A stretch of 64,000 bases of DNA from Clostridioides difficile ATCC 9689 = DSM 1296 (GCF_001077535.1 NZ_CP011968.1:806001-870000); one strand, 5' to 3'; shown: positions 8,650 through 18,245, numbered from the stretch's first letter. The notes: generated by a model not told the origin, from the sequence alone. Translations and numbers: made by a program.

Positions 8650-8953
8650 TTGTTTAAATTATAATTATTTAGTAGAAATTAATTGTGGTAGAACTAATTC
8701 AAGATAATATATAGGACTAGTATTTGACAAATGTCATAAATTAAATTAAAATAAAGAAAATATTAATAAAGAAAAAATAAATAAAAATAAGGGGAATATT
8801 AATAAAGAAAAAATAAATATAATATTAAAATATATTAATAAATTTGAATATTTATAATATTTTTAATTTTAAGTAGGAATACTTAAACGTATAAAGTTTA
8901 TTATCGTGAAATTTCTATATTAATATGTAGTAATTCAATATTATTATAAAGGA
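8650..8953. other. AT-rich intergenic gap
   Basis: This 304-base stretch is extremely AT-rich. It contains a short imperfect duplication of AATATTAATAAAGAAAAAAT around 8758-8826 and the ribosome binding site AAAGGAG (8948-8954) of the next gene. No gene, terminator or clear promoter was seen. Confidence 0.5.
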
Positions 8954-9823
8954 GTGGTTATTATTAAGGCAATTGAACTTTATAAAAAATTAGATTTAGA
9001 ATTTAATATTAAAAATATTAATGATGATTGGAGTTTTATGAATTTTGAAAATGATTTTATCACTTCAGAATTTAGAAAAAAATACATAGGATTAGTATTA
9101 GATAATGCTCAAAATATTAATAAAGTATACACAACTACTTTTCCTGATAAAGAAATAATTAAGCAGGTTATAGATAAAGATGAAAAAGATATTTTAATTT
9201 TTTCACATCATGCAATGGGATACATAGCATCAGATGAAGGTTTTCCATTTCACGACATACCACTATCTTATATGGAAGAGATGAAAAATCGTAGAATTTC
9301 TTTTTATGTATTACATTCTCCACTAGACAACTATAGTGACTATTCAACTTCTGTTAGTTTTGCAAAAGCTATGGGTTTAGAAATAGTCAAACCATTTTGT
9401 AAATATGACGATAAAATTGAGGTAGGAGTTATATGTAAAACATCACTAAAATCAATAGAAGAGATTAAGGAATTAATTAAAAAATCTGTTGGTCATGATG
9501 TGAAATTGTATGATTATGGAGATTCTGTATTAAAAGATGGTTTAGTTGCTATTGCAGCAGGGGGAGGAAGTTATCCATTTGTAGCAAGAGAAGTTGCTGA
9601 ACTTGGTATAAATCTATATATTACTGGGTTTACTAAGCCTTTAAAACATTTTGAACCAGTATTAGAGTTTCATCAAATAGCAAAAGATAATTTAATTAAT
9701 GTTATAGGTGCTACTCATTATTCTACAGAAAAATTTGCGTGTATGGGCATGGTCGATTATTTTAAAAATCTAGGTTTAGAATCAGAATTTTTGCAAGGAA
9801 AATATTACTTAGAGGATTTATAG
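8954..9823 (+). CDS. Nif3-like dinuclear metal-centre protein
   Basis: This protein of about 289 residues carries the Nif3/YqfO metal motifs: SHHAMG, LHSPLDNYSD and GATHYSTEKFA, which supply the histidines, aspartate and glutamate that bind two metals. Nif3 proteins are ring-forming hexamers (GTP cyclohydrolase I type 2-like) with poorly defined function. AAAGGAG at 8948-8954 overlaps the nominal GTG start at 8954. Initiation may therefore really occur at the in-frame ATT codons at 8960 or 8963, which have normal spacing. It is a single gene ending in a strong terminator. Confidence 0.85.
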   Translation: MVIIKAIELYKKLDLEFNIKNINDDWSFMNFENDFITSEFRKKYIGLVLDNAQNINKVYTTTFPDKEIIKQVIDKDEKDILIFSHHAMGYIASDEGFPFHDIPLSYMEEMKNRRISFYVLHSPLDNYSDYSTSVSFAKAMGLEIVKPFCKYDDKIEVGVICKTSLKSIEEIKELIKKSVGHDVKLYDYGDSVLKDGLVAIAAGGGSYPFVAREVAELGINLYITGFTKPLKHFEPVLEFHQIAKDNLINVIGATHYSTEKFACMGMVDYFKNLGLESEFLQGKYYLEDL

Positions 9824-9837
9824 GACATATTAAACAA

Positions 9838-9888
9838 TAAAAATAAACAGTTAGTAAAAATTTATTTTACTAACTGTTTATTTTTTTA
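9838..9888 (+). terminator. Strong intrinsic terminator after the Nif3-like gene
   Basis: AAATAAACAGTTAGTAAAA (9841-9859) and its complement at 9865-9883 form a perfect stem of about 19 bp, ending in a T run. Confidence 0.9.
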
Positions 9889-10220
9889 CCTATTTATCCA
9901 GTGTTTTGAAAAAATCTATCTTTATTTTTTAAACTAAGAAAATAGACTTTTAATTGCTGATTAGAAGATTTAGTTTTGATGTCTTTTAAATTATTTTTCG
10001 ATATTTTTTAGTTTATTTTTTGATGTATTTTAGATTATTATTTAGGATTGATTAGAATTTATAAATATTTATTTTAGATTATTATAAATATTTATTTTAA
10101 AAAAATAGAATTATTATATTTATGATAATAAATGGTATAATAAAAGGTAAAGTGTCAAATATGCACTAAATTAAATAAGTTAATTAGTATATAGGTTAAA
10201 GTGGAAGTAATTAAAACTTA
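9889..10220. other. AT-rich gap without recognisable features
   Basis: Only homopolymer-rich AT sequence is present, with a short repeated TTTATTTTAGATTATT block around 10010-10095. No gene or signal is supported. Confidence 0.5.
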
Positions 10221-10244
10221 TTAAGTATTAGAAAATGACTTCTT

Positions 10245-10525
10245 ATTAGAGTAAGTATCTAAAATGATATAAAAATTATGATTACTCATTAAAGTGACTA
10301 TTATAGAGTGGATAAGATTACTCATTAAAGCGATTACTGTAGAGTAGATAAAATTACTCACTAAAATAACTATCATAGAGTGGATAAGATTACTCATTAA
10401 AGCGATTGCTGTGGAGTAGATAAAATTACCCATCAAAGTTAACTATCACAGTAGATAAGATTATTCATTAAAGTTACTATCACAGAGTGGATAAAATTAC
10501 ACATTAAAATTGTCTGTTAAAGAAT
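10245..10525. repeat. 36-bp minisatellite with 72-bp higher-order period
   Basis: Direct repeats of about 36 bases contain ATTACTCATTAAAG followed by an AGAGTGGATAA or AGAGTAGATAA block. Two alternating variants give a 72-base higher-order unit. Because the unit is a multiple of three, the minus strand carries a fortuitous 71-codon frame with no ribosome binding site, which was not annotated as a gene. Confidence 0.85.
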
Positions 10526-10626
10526 GAATAAAAAAGAGATTGCTCAATATAAGAAGCATATAAAAAATAAAAAATCAAACGTATAAAATTTAATAAATAA
10601 TAACTGATAGGGAAAGGAAAGATAGA

Positions 10627-11334
10627 ATGATATTTACAAAAAGTAATAAATACGATAAGGACTTTCTCATGAAAAATATGATGGGACCTAATTGTATAAA
10701 AATATTGGAAGAATTAACAAGTAAGATAAAACTAGAAAAGGGAATGCGTATTTTAGACTTAGGTTGTGGTAAGGGTATATCTTCGATATTTTTAGCAAAG
10801 GAATTTGATGCTACTGTATTTGCAACAGATTTATGGATAGAACCAACTGAAAACTATAAAAGATTTAAAGAGTTTAAATTGGATGATAAAATATTTCCAA
10901 TACAGGCAGAGGCACATGAACTACCTTATGCAGAAGGTTTCTTTGATGCGGTGATAAGTATCGATTCTTATCACTACTTTGGAAACAAAGAAGGATTTTT
11001 AGACAATCATATATCACCTCTTGTAAAAGAGGGAGGAATACTTGCTATGGCAATGCCTGGATTAAAAGAAGATTTCGTGGATTGTATACCAGATGAACTC
11101 ATTCCATTTTGGCAAGATAATATGAACTTCCATTCAATTACATGGTGGAATAAACTTTGGTCTGAATCGGAGTCTGTGATTGTAGAGAAATGTGAAGCTT
11201 TAAATTGTCATGATGAAGCTTGGAAGGATTGGATAAATTGTGATAATTCATATGCTATAAATGACAAAAAAATGATGGAAGTAGAGAATGGAAAGTATTT
11301 TAATACAATTTCTTTGATAGCGAGAACTAAATAA
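10627..11334 (+). CDS. SAM-dependent methyltransferase (class I)
   Basis: This 235-residue protein has the Rossmann methyltransferase motif I ILDLGCGKGISS at about residues 40-51, an acidic motif II (FATDLW) and a post-I segment (FDAVISIDSYHYF). It belongs to the broad Methyltransf_11/25 group. The acceptor substrate is not deducible. GGAAAGGAAAG lies upstream of the ATG. It is a single gene followed by a gap ending in a terminator. Confidence 0.85.
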   Translation: MIFTKSNKYDKDFLMKNMMGPNCIKILEELTSKIKLEKGMRILDLGCGKGISSIFLAKEFDATVFATDLWIEPTENYKRFKEFKLDDKIFPIQAEAHELPYAEGFFDAVISIDSYHYFGNKEGFLDNHISPLVKEGGILAMAMPGLKEDFVDCIPDELIPFWQDNMNFHSITWWNKLWSESESVIVEKCEALNCHDEAWKDWINCDNSYAINDKKMMEVENGKYFNTISLIARTK

Positions 11335-11486
11335 TTGTGATGAATTTATAAAAGTATAAGATAAGTAGAAATATAAGTTGAATGAGAGTATAAGAAGCAT
11401 AGAAATATAAGTTGAATTAAAGTAGAAGGTAAATAAAAATGTAAGTTAAATAAAGAGTTTATACAAAAATGATTTTTTAGATTATT

Positions 11487-11531
11487 TATACCCAATCGAG
11501 TTGCTTAGGTCAGTTGGGTATTTTTATTTTT
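11487..11531 (+). terminator. Intrinsic terminator
   Basis: ATACCCAA (11488-11495) pairs with TTGGGTAT (11514-11521), followed by a T-rich tail. It probably ends the methyltransferase transcript 150 bases upstream. The remaining gap to 11945 is AT-rich without a credible gene. Confidence 0.75.
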
Positions 11532-11945
11532 TTAAAGTTAAATTGCAAATACTATTGTGTGATATATATTTTAATACTAAATGTTTGTTTTATAAGAAAT
11601 AAACTAATAGAAAAAATAGCTTTAACAATGAAAGCAAAAAAGGTATTGATGAAGACTAAAAATTTTATAGTACCATTTTATATATTTTTTTATATATTTT
11701 ATTATACTTTAAATCAAATTTCAAAATGATTAAGTATATATACTCAAAAGATTAAAGAGCTATATTTATTATACTATTAAAAATTATTTTAATAGAGATA
11801 CAAGAGATAGATATATTGGTTTTAATTTTATAGAAATATACAAAGATATTTTAAGCTAATATATAGTAATTTATATAGCATTATAAAATAGAATCATATA
11901 AAATAAGTTAACTACAATCAAAAATTAAAAAGGGGAAATGTTAAG

Positions 11946-12446
11946 TTGATAGAAGGCATAAAATTTATAAAGGCAGAAGAAAAGTATATTTATTCGTATT
12001 GGCAAACTTTTGATAAAATAGCAAAAGAGAGGAAATATCTAGCTATGGATGAAGCCTTTCCTTTTGAAGAAACAGTTGAATTTATAAAAAATATTATAAA
12101 TAAAAACTTACCACAACTGTTTATAATTGATTTAGAATCAGATAACTGTATTGGTTGGTGTGACGTTTTACCTAAAACTGAAAAAGTTGGTTATCTAGGC
12201 ATGGGTATTCTTAAAGAGTATAGGGAAAAAGGTATCGGAAGTAGTCTTTTAAAACAAATTATTGATTTATCAAAAGAATATGGGTATGAAAAAATTGAGC
12301 TTGATGTATTTAAAAGTAATAGTAGAGCTATTCATGTTTATAAATCTTTAGGGTTTGTAGAGGTAAATACAATATCTAGTGGTTTTACATGGAATGATAG
12401 ACCTGTAAAAGAAGAAGTAATTCAAATGGAGCTTACACTTATATAA
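11946..12446 (+). CDS. GNAT family N-acetyltransferase
   Basis: This 166-residue acetyltransferase has the acetyl-CoA binding motif A (LGMGILKEYREKGIGSSLL, residues about 82-100) and the motif B region SNSRAIHVYKSLGF. It resembles RimJ/RimL- or phosphinothricin-type GNATs, but the acceptor is unknown. It starts with TTG, preceded by AAGGGGA at normal spacing. It is a single gene followed by a terminator created within a 42-bp tandem duplication that begins at its own stop codon region. Confidence 0.87.
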   Translation: MIEGIKFIKAEEKYIYSYWQTFDKIAKERKYLAMDEAFPFEETVEFIKNIINKNLPQLFIIDLESDNCIGWCDVLPKTEKVGYLGMGILKEYREKGIGSSLLKQIIDLSKEYGYEKIELDVFKSNSRAIHVYKSLGFVEVNTISSGFTWNDRPVKEEVIQMELTLI

Positions 12447-12497
12447 AATAAAGTTAAAGTCTTTAAAATTCCATATACACTTGTATAAAATAAAGTT

Positions 12498-12545
12498 AAA
12501 GCCCTTAAAATTCCATATAAAAGAAATATTTTTAAGGGCTTTTTA
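12498..12545 (+). terminator. Intrinsic terminator after the GNAT gene
   Basis: AAAGCCCTTAAAA (12498-12510) pairs with TTTTTAAGGGCT around 12529-12540, followed by T residues. The upstream arm is the second copy of a 42-base direct duplication (about 12440-12523). The first copy has TCTTT in place of the CCCTT in the stem. Confidence 0.8.
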
Positions 12546-12695
12546 ATAATGGTTCTTTTGAAGGTAGCTAAATATCTAAAATTTTATATATTAAATTTAA
12601 AGAAAATATAAAGATGGAAGATACAACCATGTTTACTAATAAAAAAATTAAAGTCATAAATAATAAACTCATAAACAACTTATTATTACTTATGT

Positions 12696-13475
12696 TTATT
12701 TTGCATCTATTACTTCATGAGCCATTTTAACTAAGTCATTCATAGATAAATTTGAGTCTTGAACTGTAAAAGAATAGTAAACTCCATCTTGTTTCCATGT
12801 CAAAAACTTAAATTTATTAACTTCAACTTTGTCTGATTCATTATTTGGCCCCACACTAAATGTGTATTTGCCTGATTTTTCATCAATTTTATCCTGTTCT
12901 GTCATTTTATAACCTTCTGGTACAAACTTTTGTGCGAATGCTTCATAAGAAATATTAATATCTTTGTAAGTATCTACAACTTTTAGATTGTCAGAACTCT
13001 TCCCAAGTACATCATTTGCTGTGTCAAGAGATATTTCATCATTGCCATTTTTATATTCAAAACTAAGTGCTTTTGATTTTCCTAAAACATTATTTTCTTT
13101 GTCAAATGCTTTTTTATTTACAGTATATGCTCCTTTAAATTTATATCCATTACTAAATTCAGAAACTATATTAGGGGTAAAGTTAAAGTCTTTTTTTACT
13201 TGTTCTGTAGTTGGGATAGATGTATAGGTAGCCTTAGTACTTGATTTTCCAACTAAACTATATATATGTCCTACTGCAAGGGCTGTTGTGCTCAATATCA
13301 AAGTAATGGCTAAAGTTGCAACTAAGCCTTTTCTAAATGGTAATTTGTGTGTTTTATTATTAATCATTTTATAATTTTCCTCTCTTTCTGGTAAACTATT
13401 TAGTGTTTTGCTTAAACTATTATGAAAACTTTCTGGAACTTCTGGAAACGAATTATTTAATATATTTTTATTCAT
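12696..13475 (-). CDS. rsiT: Anti-sigma factor, probable RsiT
   Basis: This 259-residue protein has a cytoplasmic N-terminal sigma-binding portion (about 1-46), one transmembrane segment (GLVATLAITLILSTTALAVG, about 50-69) and a soluble extracytoplasmic domain of about 190 residues. That layout is typical of anti-sigma factors inactivated by regulated proteolysis. It overlaps the ECF sigma gene by four bases (ATGA), indicating tight co-expression. C. difficile has three such pairs. The name rsiT rests on recalled gene order near the toxin locus, not on a decisive motif. The external domain should sense or gate the proteolysis signal. Confidence 0.75.
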   Translation of the reverse strand: MNKNILNNSFPEVPESFHNSLSKTLNSLPEREENYKMINNKTHKLPFRKGLVATLAITLILSTTALAVGHIYSLVGKSSTKATYTSIPTTEQVKKDFNFTPNIVSEFSNGYKFKGAYTVNKKAFDKENNVLGKSKALSFEYKNGNDEISLDTANDVLGKSSDNLKVVDTYKDINISYEAFAQKFVPEGYKMTEQDKIDEKSGKYTFSVGPNNESDKVEVNKFKFLTWKQDGVYYSFTVQDSNLSMNDLVKMAHEVIDAK

Positions 13476-13951
13476 ATGATTACCTCCGTGTTTTCTAATT
13501 TAGTTTTTAATAATCTTCTTCCTCTTGATAATCTACTTTTTACAGTTCCTTGAGGTATATCTAATATTTCCTTAACTTCATCTACTGAATAACCTTCAAT
13601 ATAGTAAAGGACTATTGGAATTTTAATTTTTTTAGGTAGACTTTGAATAGCAGTATACAAATCGCTATAGTCATCTTTTTCATCAATTTTTTTGTTTTTG
13701 AAGACATCTTCAAATGATAGAGATTTTAATCGTTTGCGTCTTAATGAATTACATTCATTTATGACTATTCTAATCAGCCATGTTTTAAAGTATTGTTCTT
13801 CCTTAAGAGAATCCAACTTTTCATATGCTTTTAAAATAGCATTGTTGATGGCATCTTCACAGTCTTGGTCGTTTCCTAGAATAGACTTAGATACTCGATA
13901 CAAAGTCTGTTCTGATTCAAGTATATTGTTTGTAAATGTAGTTTTATCCAA
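13472..13951 (-). CDS. csfT: ECF RNA polymerase sigma factor, probable CsfT
   Basis: This 159-residue sigma-70 family protein contains region 2 (DQDCEDAINNAILKAYEKL with FKTWLIRIVINE) and region 4 (LPKKIKIPIVLYYIEGYSV, EVKEILDIPQGTVKSRLSRG), with no region 1 or 3. It starts at TTG behind GGAAGG. It is coupled to the downstream membrane anti-sigma gene. Upstream lies a sequence resembling an ECF promoter, suggesting autoregulation. Identification as csfT (one of three C. difficile ECF sigmas) is by recalled genomic context. The ECF function itself is secure. Confidence 0.88.
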   Translation of the reverse strand: MDKTTFTNNILESEQTLYRVSKSILGNDQDCEDAINNAILKAYEKLDSLKEEQYFKTWLIRIVINECNSLRRKRLKSLSFEDVFKNKKIDEKDDYSDLYTAIQSLPKKIKIPIVLYYIEGYSVDEVKEILDIPQGTVKSRLSRGRRLLKTKLENTEVII

Positions 13952-13975
13952 CTAAGTTCCTTCCCTTCTATGCAA

Positions 13976-14002
13976 ATCGTAGCGCTACTTTTTTGCCTTT
14001 CA
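13976..14002 (-). promoter_or_regulatory. Putative ECF-type autoregulatory promoter
   Basis: On the minus strand TGAAAG (14002-13997) and CGAT (13979-13976) are separated by 17 bases. This resembles the TGAAAC/CGTC-type elements of ECF sigma promoters, and it lies 25 bases upstream of the sigma gene start. The spacer contains most of the perfect 10-base palindrome GTAGCGCTAC (13979-13988), which is strikingly GC-rich for this region. Confidence 0.45.
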
Positions 14003-14029
14003 CTTATTAGATAAAATTTTACTATAGAT

Positions 14030-14745
14030 GGTTCACTTTTTTTATGATTATTTGATAAATTTAAGTTTGAAAGTTTTGCCTATTCTATACAAATATTCTA
14101 TAATATATTTTTTTCTAGTATTTTCCCCTCATATATAAAGCCATGTAGATATATTAAACTTTAGAAGCCATTTATATATTTAGTTTTATAGTAAGTGTTT
14201 ATATTGAGTAAATTAGAAAATAGTAAGTATTTAATGTTGAGTAGTTAGAATAACAATGCTTTTGGATTATTTACTTCATGTACAGATTTAAAATAAGTTT
14301 TTTAAATAATGAGTAAAGATAACAGTATCTTGACTAAAAGTAGGCTTTTAAGAAAAAACAATGAAACTTAAATGAGAATTAAGAGTTAGAAATGTCATTA
14401 TTTTAGATAGAGATGAACATAAATAAACTTAAAAAATATAAATTATAAAAATAATAATTTTTTTTAAAATAATAAAGTTTTTTGATTAAAAGTTTTATAT
14501 TGAAATGTCAAAATAATAAAAGACCTTATAAGTTAATTACAGGTTAAAAAAATAATATGTGAATTTTCTGATATTTACTAATTATGAATAAAATATTTAA
14601 GTATTAATGTTTTTAGTGAGACTTTAAGACAGATAATCTCCTATTAAAGATACTATATCTTAGATAAAATAAATTAAAACAATATAAAAACATAACAAGA
14701 TTACAGAAAGAAAGCTCACAATAAAATGCTGAAAAATTTATTTTA
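14030..14745. other. Gene-free gap between the csfT-like operon and the D-aminoacylase cluster
   Basis: About 700 bases of AT-rich sequence have no open frame, stable hairpin or tandem array that I can support. The promoter of the downstream cluster should lie near its 3' end, but no consensus elements stand out. Confidence 0.45.
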
Positions 14746-14759
14746 AGGAGGAATAAAGT

Positions 14760-15461
14760 ATGAAGTTTCAAGAAATGATTAATAGCCCAGGTCTTTGGAT
14801 TGTTTCTAGTTTTTTAGTAATTATTTCAGTTGTTCAAGCAATCGTATTTATGAAAGAGGCACTAAAAGAGGCTTCAAATCTTGGTATTGAAAGGAAAGGA
14901 ATTAAAGCAGCAATTCGCTCAGCTAGTGTTACAGCCATTGGACCTTCTCTATCTCCTGTTATTACATTATTATCACTGGTAGCTGTGATTGGCGCTCCTA
15001 CGACTTGGATGAGGCTCTGTGATGTCGGAGCAGCTAGAACAGAGCTTGGAGTAATATCTCTTACATCCAATTTATCTGGGGTAGAAGTAGGTAGTGCTGC
15101 ATTTGGAGCAGAAGCTTTTTCGTATGCACTATGGGGGATGGCTTTAAATAACTTAGGTTGGCTATTTGTTGTATTTATTTTGGGTCATAGAATGCGTGGA
15201 ATTGTTGAAAAGATGAACATGAAGTATAATCCTACTTGGGTTAAAAAACTACTTGCAGGAGCTACAGTTGGATTATTTGCTTACCTTCTTTCAAATCAAA
15301 TAAAAACATTTGAAATACCAAAACTTACACCAGCAATTATTTCAGCTATAGTTATGCTAGTATTGACAACTTTATTTAAAAAGAATCAACGATTACAAGA
15401 ATTATCCTTAGGTATTGCCATGTTAATTGGTATGTTTGGTACACAGATTATATTATCGTGA
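14760..15461 (+). CDS. DUF5058-family membrane protein (permease subunit)
   Basis: This 233-residue protein has five to six hydrophobic segments and the family-like motif SASVTAIGPSLSP followed by GAPTTWMRL. It belongs to the DUF5058 family by recognition. That family is usually found next to a second small membrane protein and an amidohydrolase, as here, and is inferred to form a two-part carrier. AAGGAGG precedes the ATG. It is the first gene of the cluster with the D-aminoacylase, so it probably imports the acylated substrate or exports the product. Confidence 0.7.
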   Translation: MKFQEMINSPGLWIVSSFLVIISVVQAIVFMKEALKEASNLGIERKGIKAAIRSASVTAIGPSLSPVITLLSLVAVIGAPTTWMRLCDVGAARTELGVISLTSNLSGVEVGSAAFGAEAFSYALWGMALNNLGWLFVVFILGHRMRGIVEKMNMKYNPTWVKKLLAGATVGLFAYLLSNQIKTFEIPKLTPAIISAIVMLVLTTLFKKNQRLQELSLGIAMLIGMFGTQIILS

Positions 15462-15486
15462 TTAAAACGGATAAGAGGTGATAATT

Positions 15487-16143
15487 ATGTATGATAAAAA
15501 GATGATAAAAATAGGGAGAATTTCTATAGGTCTTGCAATTATTGCAAACTTTATTCCCGCTATCTATGTAGGTATTCGCTTTGGTCAGATGCCAATGCTT
15601 TCTGTTATATTTCAAATTTGGGGGTTAGTCGCTGCGACTTATGGGGTTAGTTGGATTGTTCAACCTATAGCTTATTATCCTACACTAGGAGCTCCAGGTT
15701 CTTATATAGGTTGGCTTGCAGGTTCTGTTGGAGATATACGTATGCCTGCAGCATCAATGGCACAGAAAATTGCAGGTGTAGAAGCAGGAACTCATGAGGG
15801 TGAAGTTGTTGGAACAATTGGTACATGTTGTTCAATCTTTGTATCAGCTTCTATGATTACCATTTTTACCATTGTAGGCTATAAAGTAATTCCTTTGTTA
15901 CCTGAATTTGTTACTAATTCATTTAATTATATACTTCCAGCATTATTTGGAGCAATTTATGTTGATATTGCACGTAAGGATATTCGAGCTGGTGGATGTA
16001 CGATTGCTGTAGCGTTAGCAATTATGTACTTTGGTGAAAAAATTGGTATACCAGGTGGATTATTAACATTGTTTATTGTGTTAGGTGGGATACTTATCAC
16101 AAGGGTCTTCTTTGTAATTGATAACAATAAAACAAAAGAATAG
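15487..16143 (+). CDS. Small polytopic membrane protein, partner of the DUF5058 protein
   Basis: This protein of about 218 residues has six hydrophobic segments and a glycine-rich loop (PTLGAPGSYIGWLAGSVGDI) that looks like a carrier re-entrant motif. The ATG at 15487 (MYDKKMIK) is preferred over the in-frame GTG at 15478, because AAGAGGTG covers the latter. It starts 25 bases after the preceding membrane protein and precedes the deacylase by about 100 bases. I do not recognise a named family. Function as the second half of a transporter is inferred from pairing alone. Confidence 0.65.
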   Translation: MYDKKMIKIGRISIGLAIIANFIPAIYVGIRFGQMPMLSVIFQIWGLVAATYGVSWIVQPIAYYPTLGAPGSYIGWLAGSVGDIRMPAASMAQKIAGVEAGTHEGEVVGTIGTCCSIFVSASMITIFTIVGYKVIPLLPEFVTNSFNYILPALFGAIYVDIARKDIRAGGCTIAVALAIMYFGEKIGIPGGLLTLFIVLGGILITRVFFVIDNNKTKE

Positions 16144-16247
16144 GATTGCTTATTAAGGAGAAAGACTAGAATTATTTGTTGAGAAAAAAGAATAGGATTG
16201 TTTATTAAGAAATATGAATATAAATAAGTCTTGAAAGGAGAAAAAGC

Positions 16248-17888
16248 ATGTTTGATGTTAAAATTGTCAATGGAATAATCGTTGATGGTACAGGAAATTC
16301 AAGATATAAAAGTGATGTAGGGATTGTAGGAGACAAAATCATGGCTATTGGAGATTTAAGTCAAAAAGAGGCTAAAGAGACTATAGACGCAACTGGAAAA
16401 TTTGTATCACCTGGTTTTATAGATTTCCATACTCATTCTGATTTATCTCTTGTGTATGATAAATACACAAGAAGCCGTATCCATACAGGTGTAACAACAG
16501 ATGTTATTGCAAACTGTGGTATAGGAGTTGCTCCGATAAGAGAAGAGAAGAAGCAAGAGTTAATTGATTATCTTGGAACTAGGATAATTGGTACAATTCC
16601 AACAAAATTAGAGCTTCATTGGAATACAATGCAAGAATACTTTGATTACTTAACTGAAAATTCTCCAGCAGTCAATGTTGTAGCTTATGTAGCACAAGGA
16701 CCTGTACGTATCAATGAAATGGGATTTTCAAAGGAACCAGCTACTTTAGAGCAACTTAAAAATATGAAGTTGGAAGTTAGAAAAGCTATGGAAGCTGGAT
16801 GTGTAGCTCTTTCATCAGGATTAGTTTATTTACCAGGAGCATACACAAAGAAAGAAGAAATGGCTGAATTATGTAAGGAATTGATACCATACAATGGATA
16901 CTATATATCTCATATTAGAGATGAAGGTGATGAAGAAATGGAAGCTCTTGATGAAGCAATTTATATAGCTAAGACTGCAGGAGTTCCTCTACATGTTTCT
17001 CATTTAAAAGTTATGGGTCATAAGAATTTTGGAACTATTGATGAGGTATTTAAAAAGCTAGATGAAGCTGAGGCAGATGGTTTGGAAGTAACTTTTGATT
17101 GTTACCCATATACAGCTGGAATGACATCTTTGGGTGCACTTTTACCTCCTTGGGCTTTTGAAGGCGGTGTAGAAAATATGGTAAAACGATTAGAAGTACA
17201 AGAAAATAGAGACAGAATTATAAAAGAGTTGGAGGAAGGGATTCCTGGATGGCAATGTTTCTACCAATTAGCAGGTGGGTGGAACGGTGTTGTACTAGCC
17301 TCTGTAATGACTGAAGCAAATAAATATGTAGAGGGTAAAACTTTAATGGAGGTAGCCAAAATCAATGGTGAAAATCCATTTGATACGTTCTTTAGGCTTT
17401 TGATTGAAGAAAAAAGTAAAATTCAAGTAGTTGTTCATACACAAGGTCAAGAGGATACAGATAAGGTTGTTTGCCATCCAAAGTCATGTATAGGTTCTGA
17501 TAGTATGGACCTTTCTACAGAAGGTTTACTTTCTCTTGGAAAGCCTCATCCTCGTGCATTTGGTACTTTTGGACGAATTTTCTCTTACTATGTTAGAGAA
17601 AAAGGTATGTTGACTTTTGAGGAAGCAGTTAAAAAGATAACTTATCTTTCAGCAAAACGCTTAGGCATTTATAAAGAAAGGGGTCTACTTAAAGAAAATT
17701 ATTTTGCTGACATTGTGGTATTTGACCCAGATACAATAGAAGATAAAGCGACTTATAGTAATCCTAAACAGTATACAGTGGGAGTGGAATATGTGTTGGT
17801 GAATGGTAAAATTGCATTGGCAGGAGGAAAGCAAACTGATGTATGTGCTGGACGTGTAATTAAAAATCCTCTTAGCATAGCAAAATAG
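16248..17888 (+). CDS. N-acyl-D-amino-acid deacylase (D-aminoacylase)
   Basis: This 546-residue amidohydrolase removes the acyl group from N-acyl-D-amino acids. The metal-binding HTH lies at residues 61-63 (FHTHSD), with Cys90 in ANCGIG. SSGLVYLPGAY, the HVSHLK histidine and the catalytic-region aspartate in IGSDSM follow, then the GRIFSYYVRE segment typical of the family. A C-terminal small beta domain completes the urease-type fold. AAAGGAG precedes the ATG. Its gene follows two membrane proteins and ends at a terminator, so the three form a transport-plus-hydrolysis unit. The side-chain preference is not deducible. Confidence 0.88.
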   Translation: MFDVKIVNGIIVDGTGNSRYKSDVGIVGDKIMAIGDLSQKEAKETIDATGKFVSPGFIDFHTHSDLSLVYDKYTRSRIHTGVTTDVIANCGIGVAPIREEKKQELIDYLGTRIIGTIPTKLELHWNTMQEYFDYLTENSPAVNVVAYVAQGPVRINEMGFSKEPATLEQLKNMKLEVRKAMEAGCVALSSGLVYLPGAYTKKEEMAELCKELIPYNGYYISHIRDEGDEEMEALDEAIYIAKTAGVPLHVSHLKVMGHKNFGTIDEVFKKLDEAEADGLEVTFDCYPYTAGMTSLGALLPPWAFEGGVENMVKRLEVQENRDRIIKELEEGIPGWQCFYQLAGGWNGVVLASVMTEANKYVEGKTLMEVAKINGENPFDTFFRLLIEEKSKIQVVVHTQGQEDTDKVVCHPKSCIGSDSMDLSTEGLLSLGKPHPRAFGTFGRIFSYYVREKGMLTFEEAVKKITYLSAKRLGIYKERGLLKENYFADIVVFDPDTIEDKATYSNPKQYTVGVEYVLVNGKIALAGGKQTDVCAGRVIKNPLSIAK

Positions 17889-17910
17889 AATACATTAAGA
17901 ACTTTTATAA

Positions 17911-17949
17911 AAATAGTCTTTCTTTGAATATTAAGGAAGGCTATTTTTG
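17911..17949 (+). terminator. Intrinsic terminator after the D-aminoacylase gene
   Basis: AAATAGTCTTTCTT pairs with AAGGAAGGCTATTTTT (with G-T wobbles) and is followed by T residues. It closes the permease/deacylase operon. Confidence 0.7.
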
Positions 17950-18245
17950 TTAAATTAATAAAGATTACTCTACTTGTGTTTTCTAAAGAATTTAACTTTA
18001 AGTAGAAAAAACAATATATTAATTGTAAAATGTAATTAATATTAATGAATAAGATTTAAATACAAAAATTTAAATACAAAAATGTTTCAACAGATAGTCG
18101 TAATTAAAAAACTTAAAGTAACTTTTTATATTAGGTATAATTGATTATTCAAAATTCTATGAATCAGGAGTCCTGTGCCTTTAGTCATGGTAGGTTTAGA
18201 AAATGTTTTAAGAGATAATAGTATCATTAGGAAAGGAGAGACGAA
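17950..18245 (+). promoter_or_regulatory. Leader of the multidomain regulator gene
   Basis: The gap contains a -10-like TATAAT at 18136-18141 with only a poor -35 match upstream. Shortly downstream is the small palindrome CAGGAGTCCTG (18165-18175), placed where an operator would overlap the start of transcription. AAAGGAGAG lies just before the ATG at 18246. Promoter and operator are both tentative. Confidence 0.3.

Noticed and set aside
10221-10436. Minus-strand 71-codon frame
   Set aside because: It lies wholly in the 36-bp repeat, which is a multiple of three, and has no ribosome binding site or known relatives.
11514-11729. 71-codon frame after the methyltransferase
   Set aside because: It begins inside a terminator stem, has no ribosome binding site, and its hydrophobic composition simply reflects T-rich DNA.
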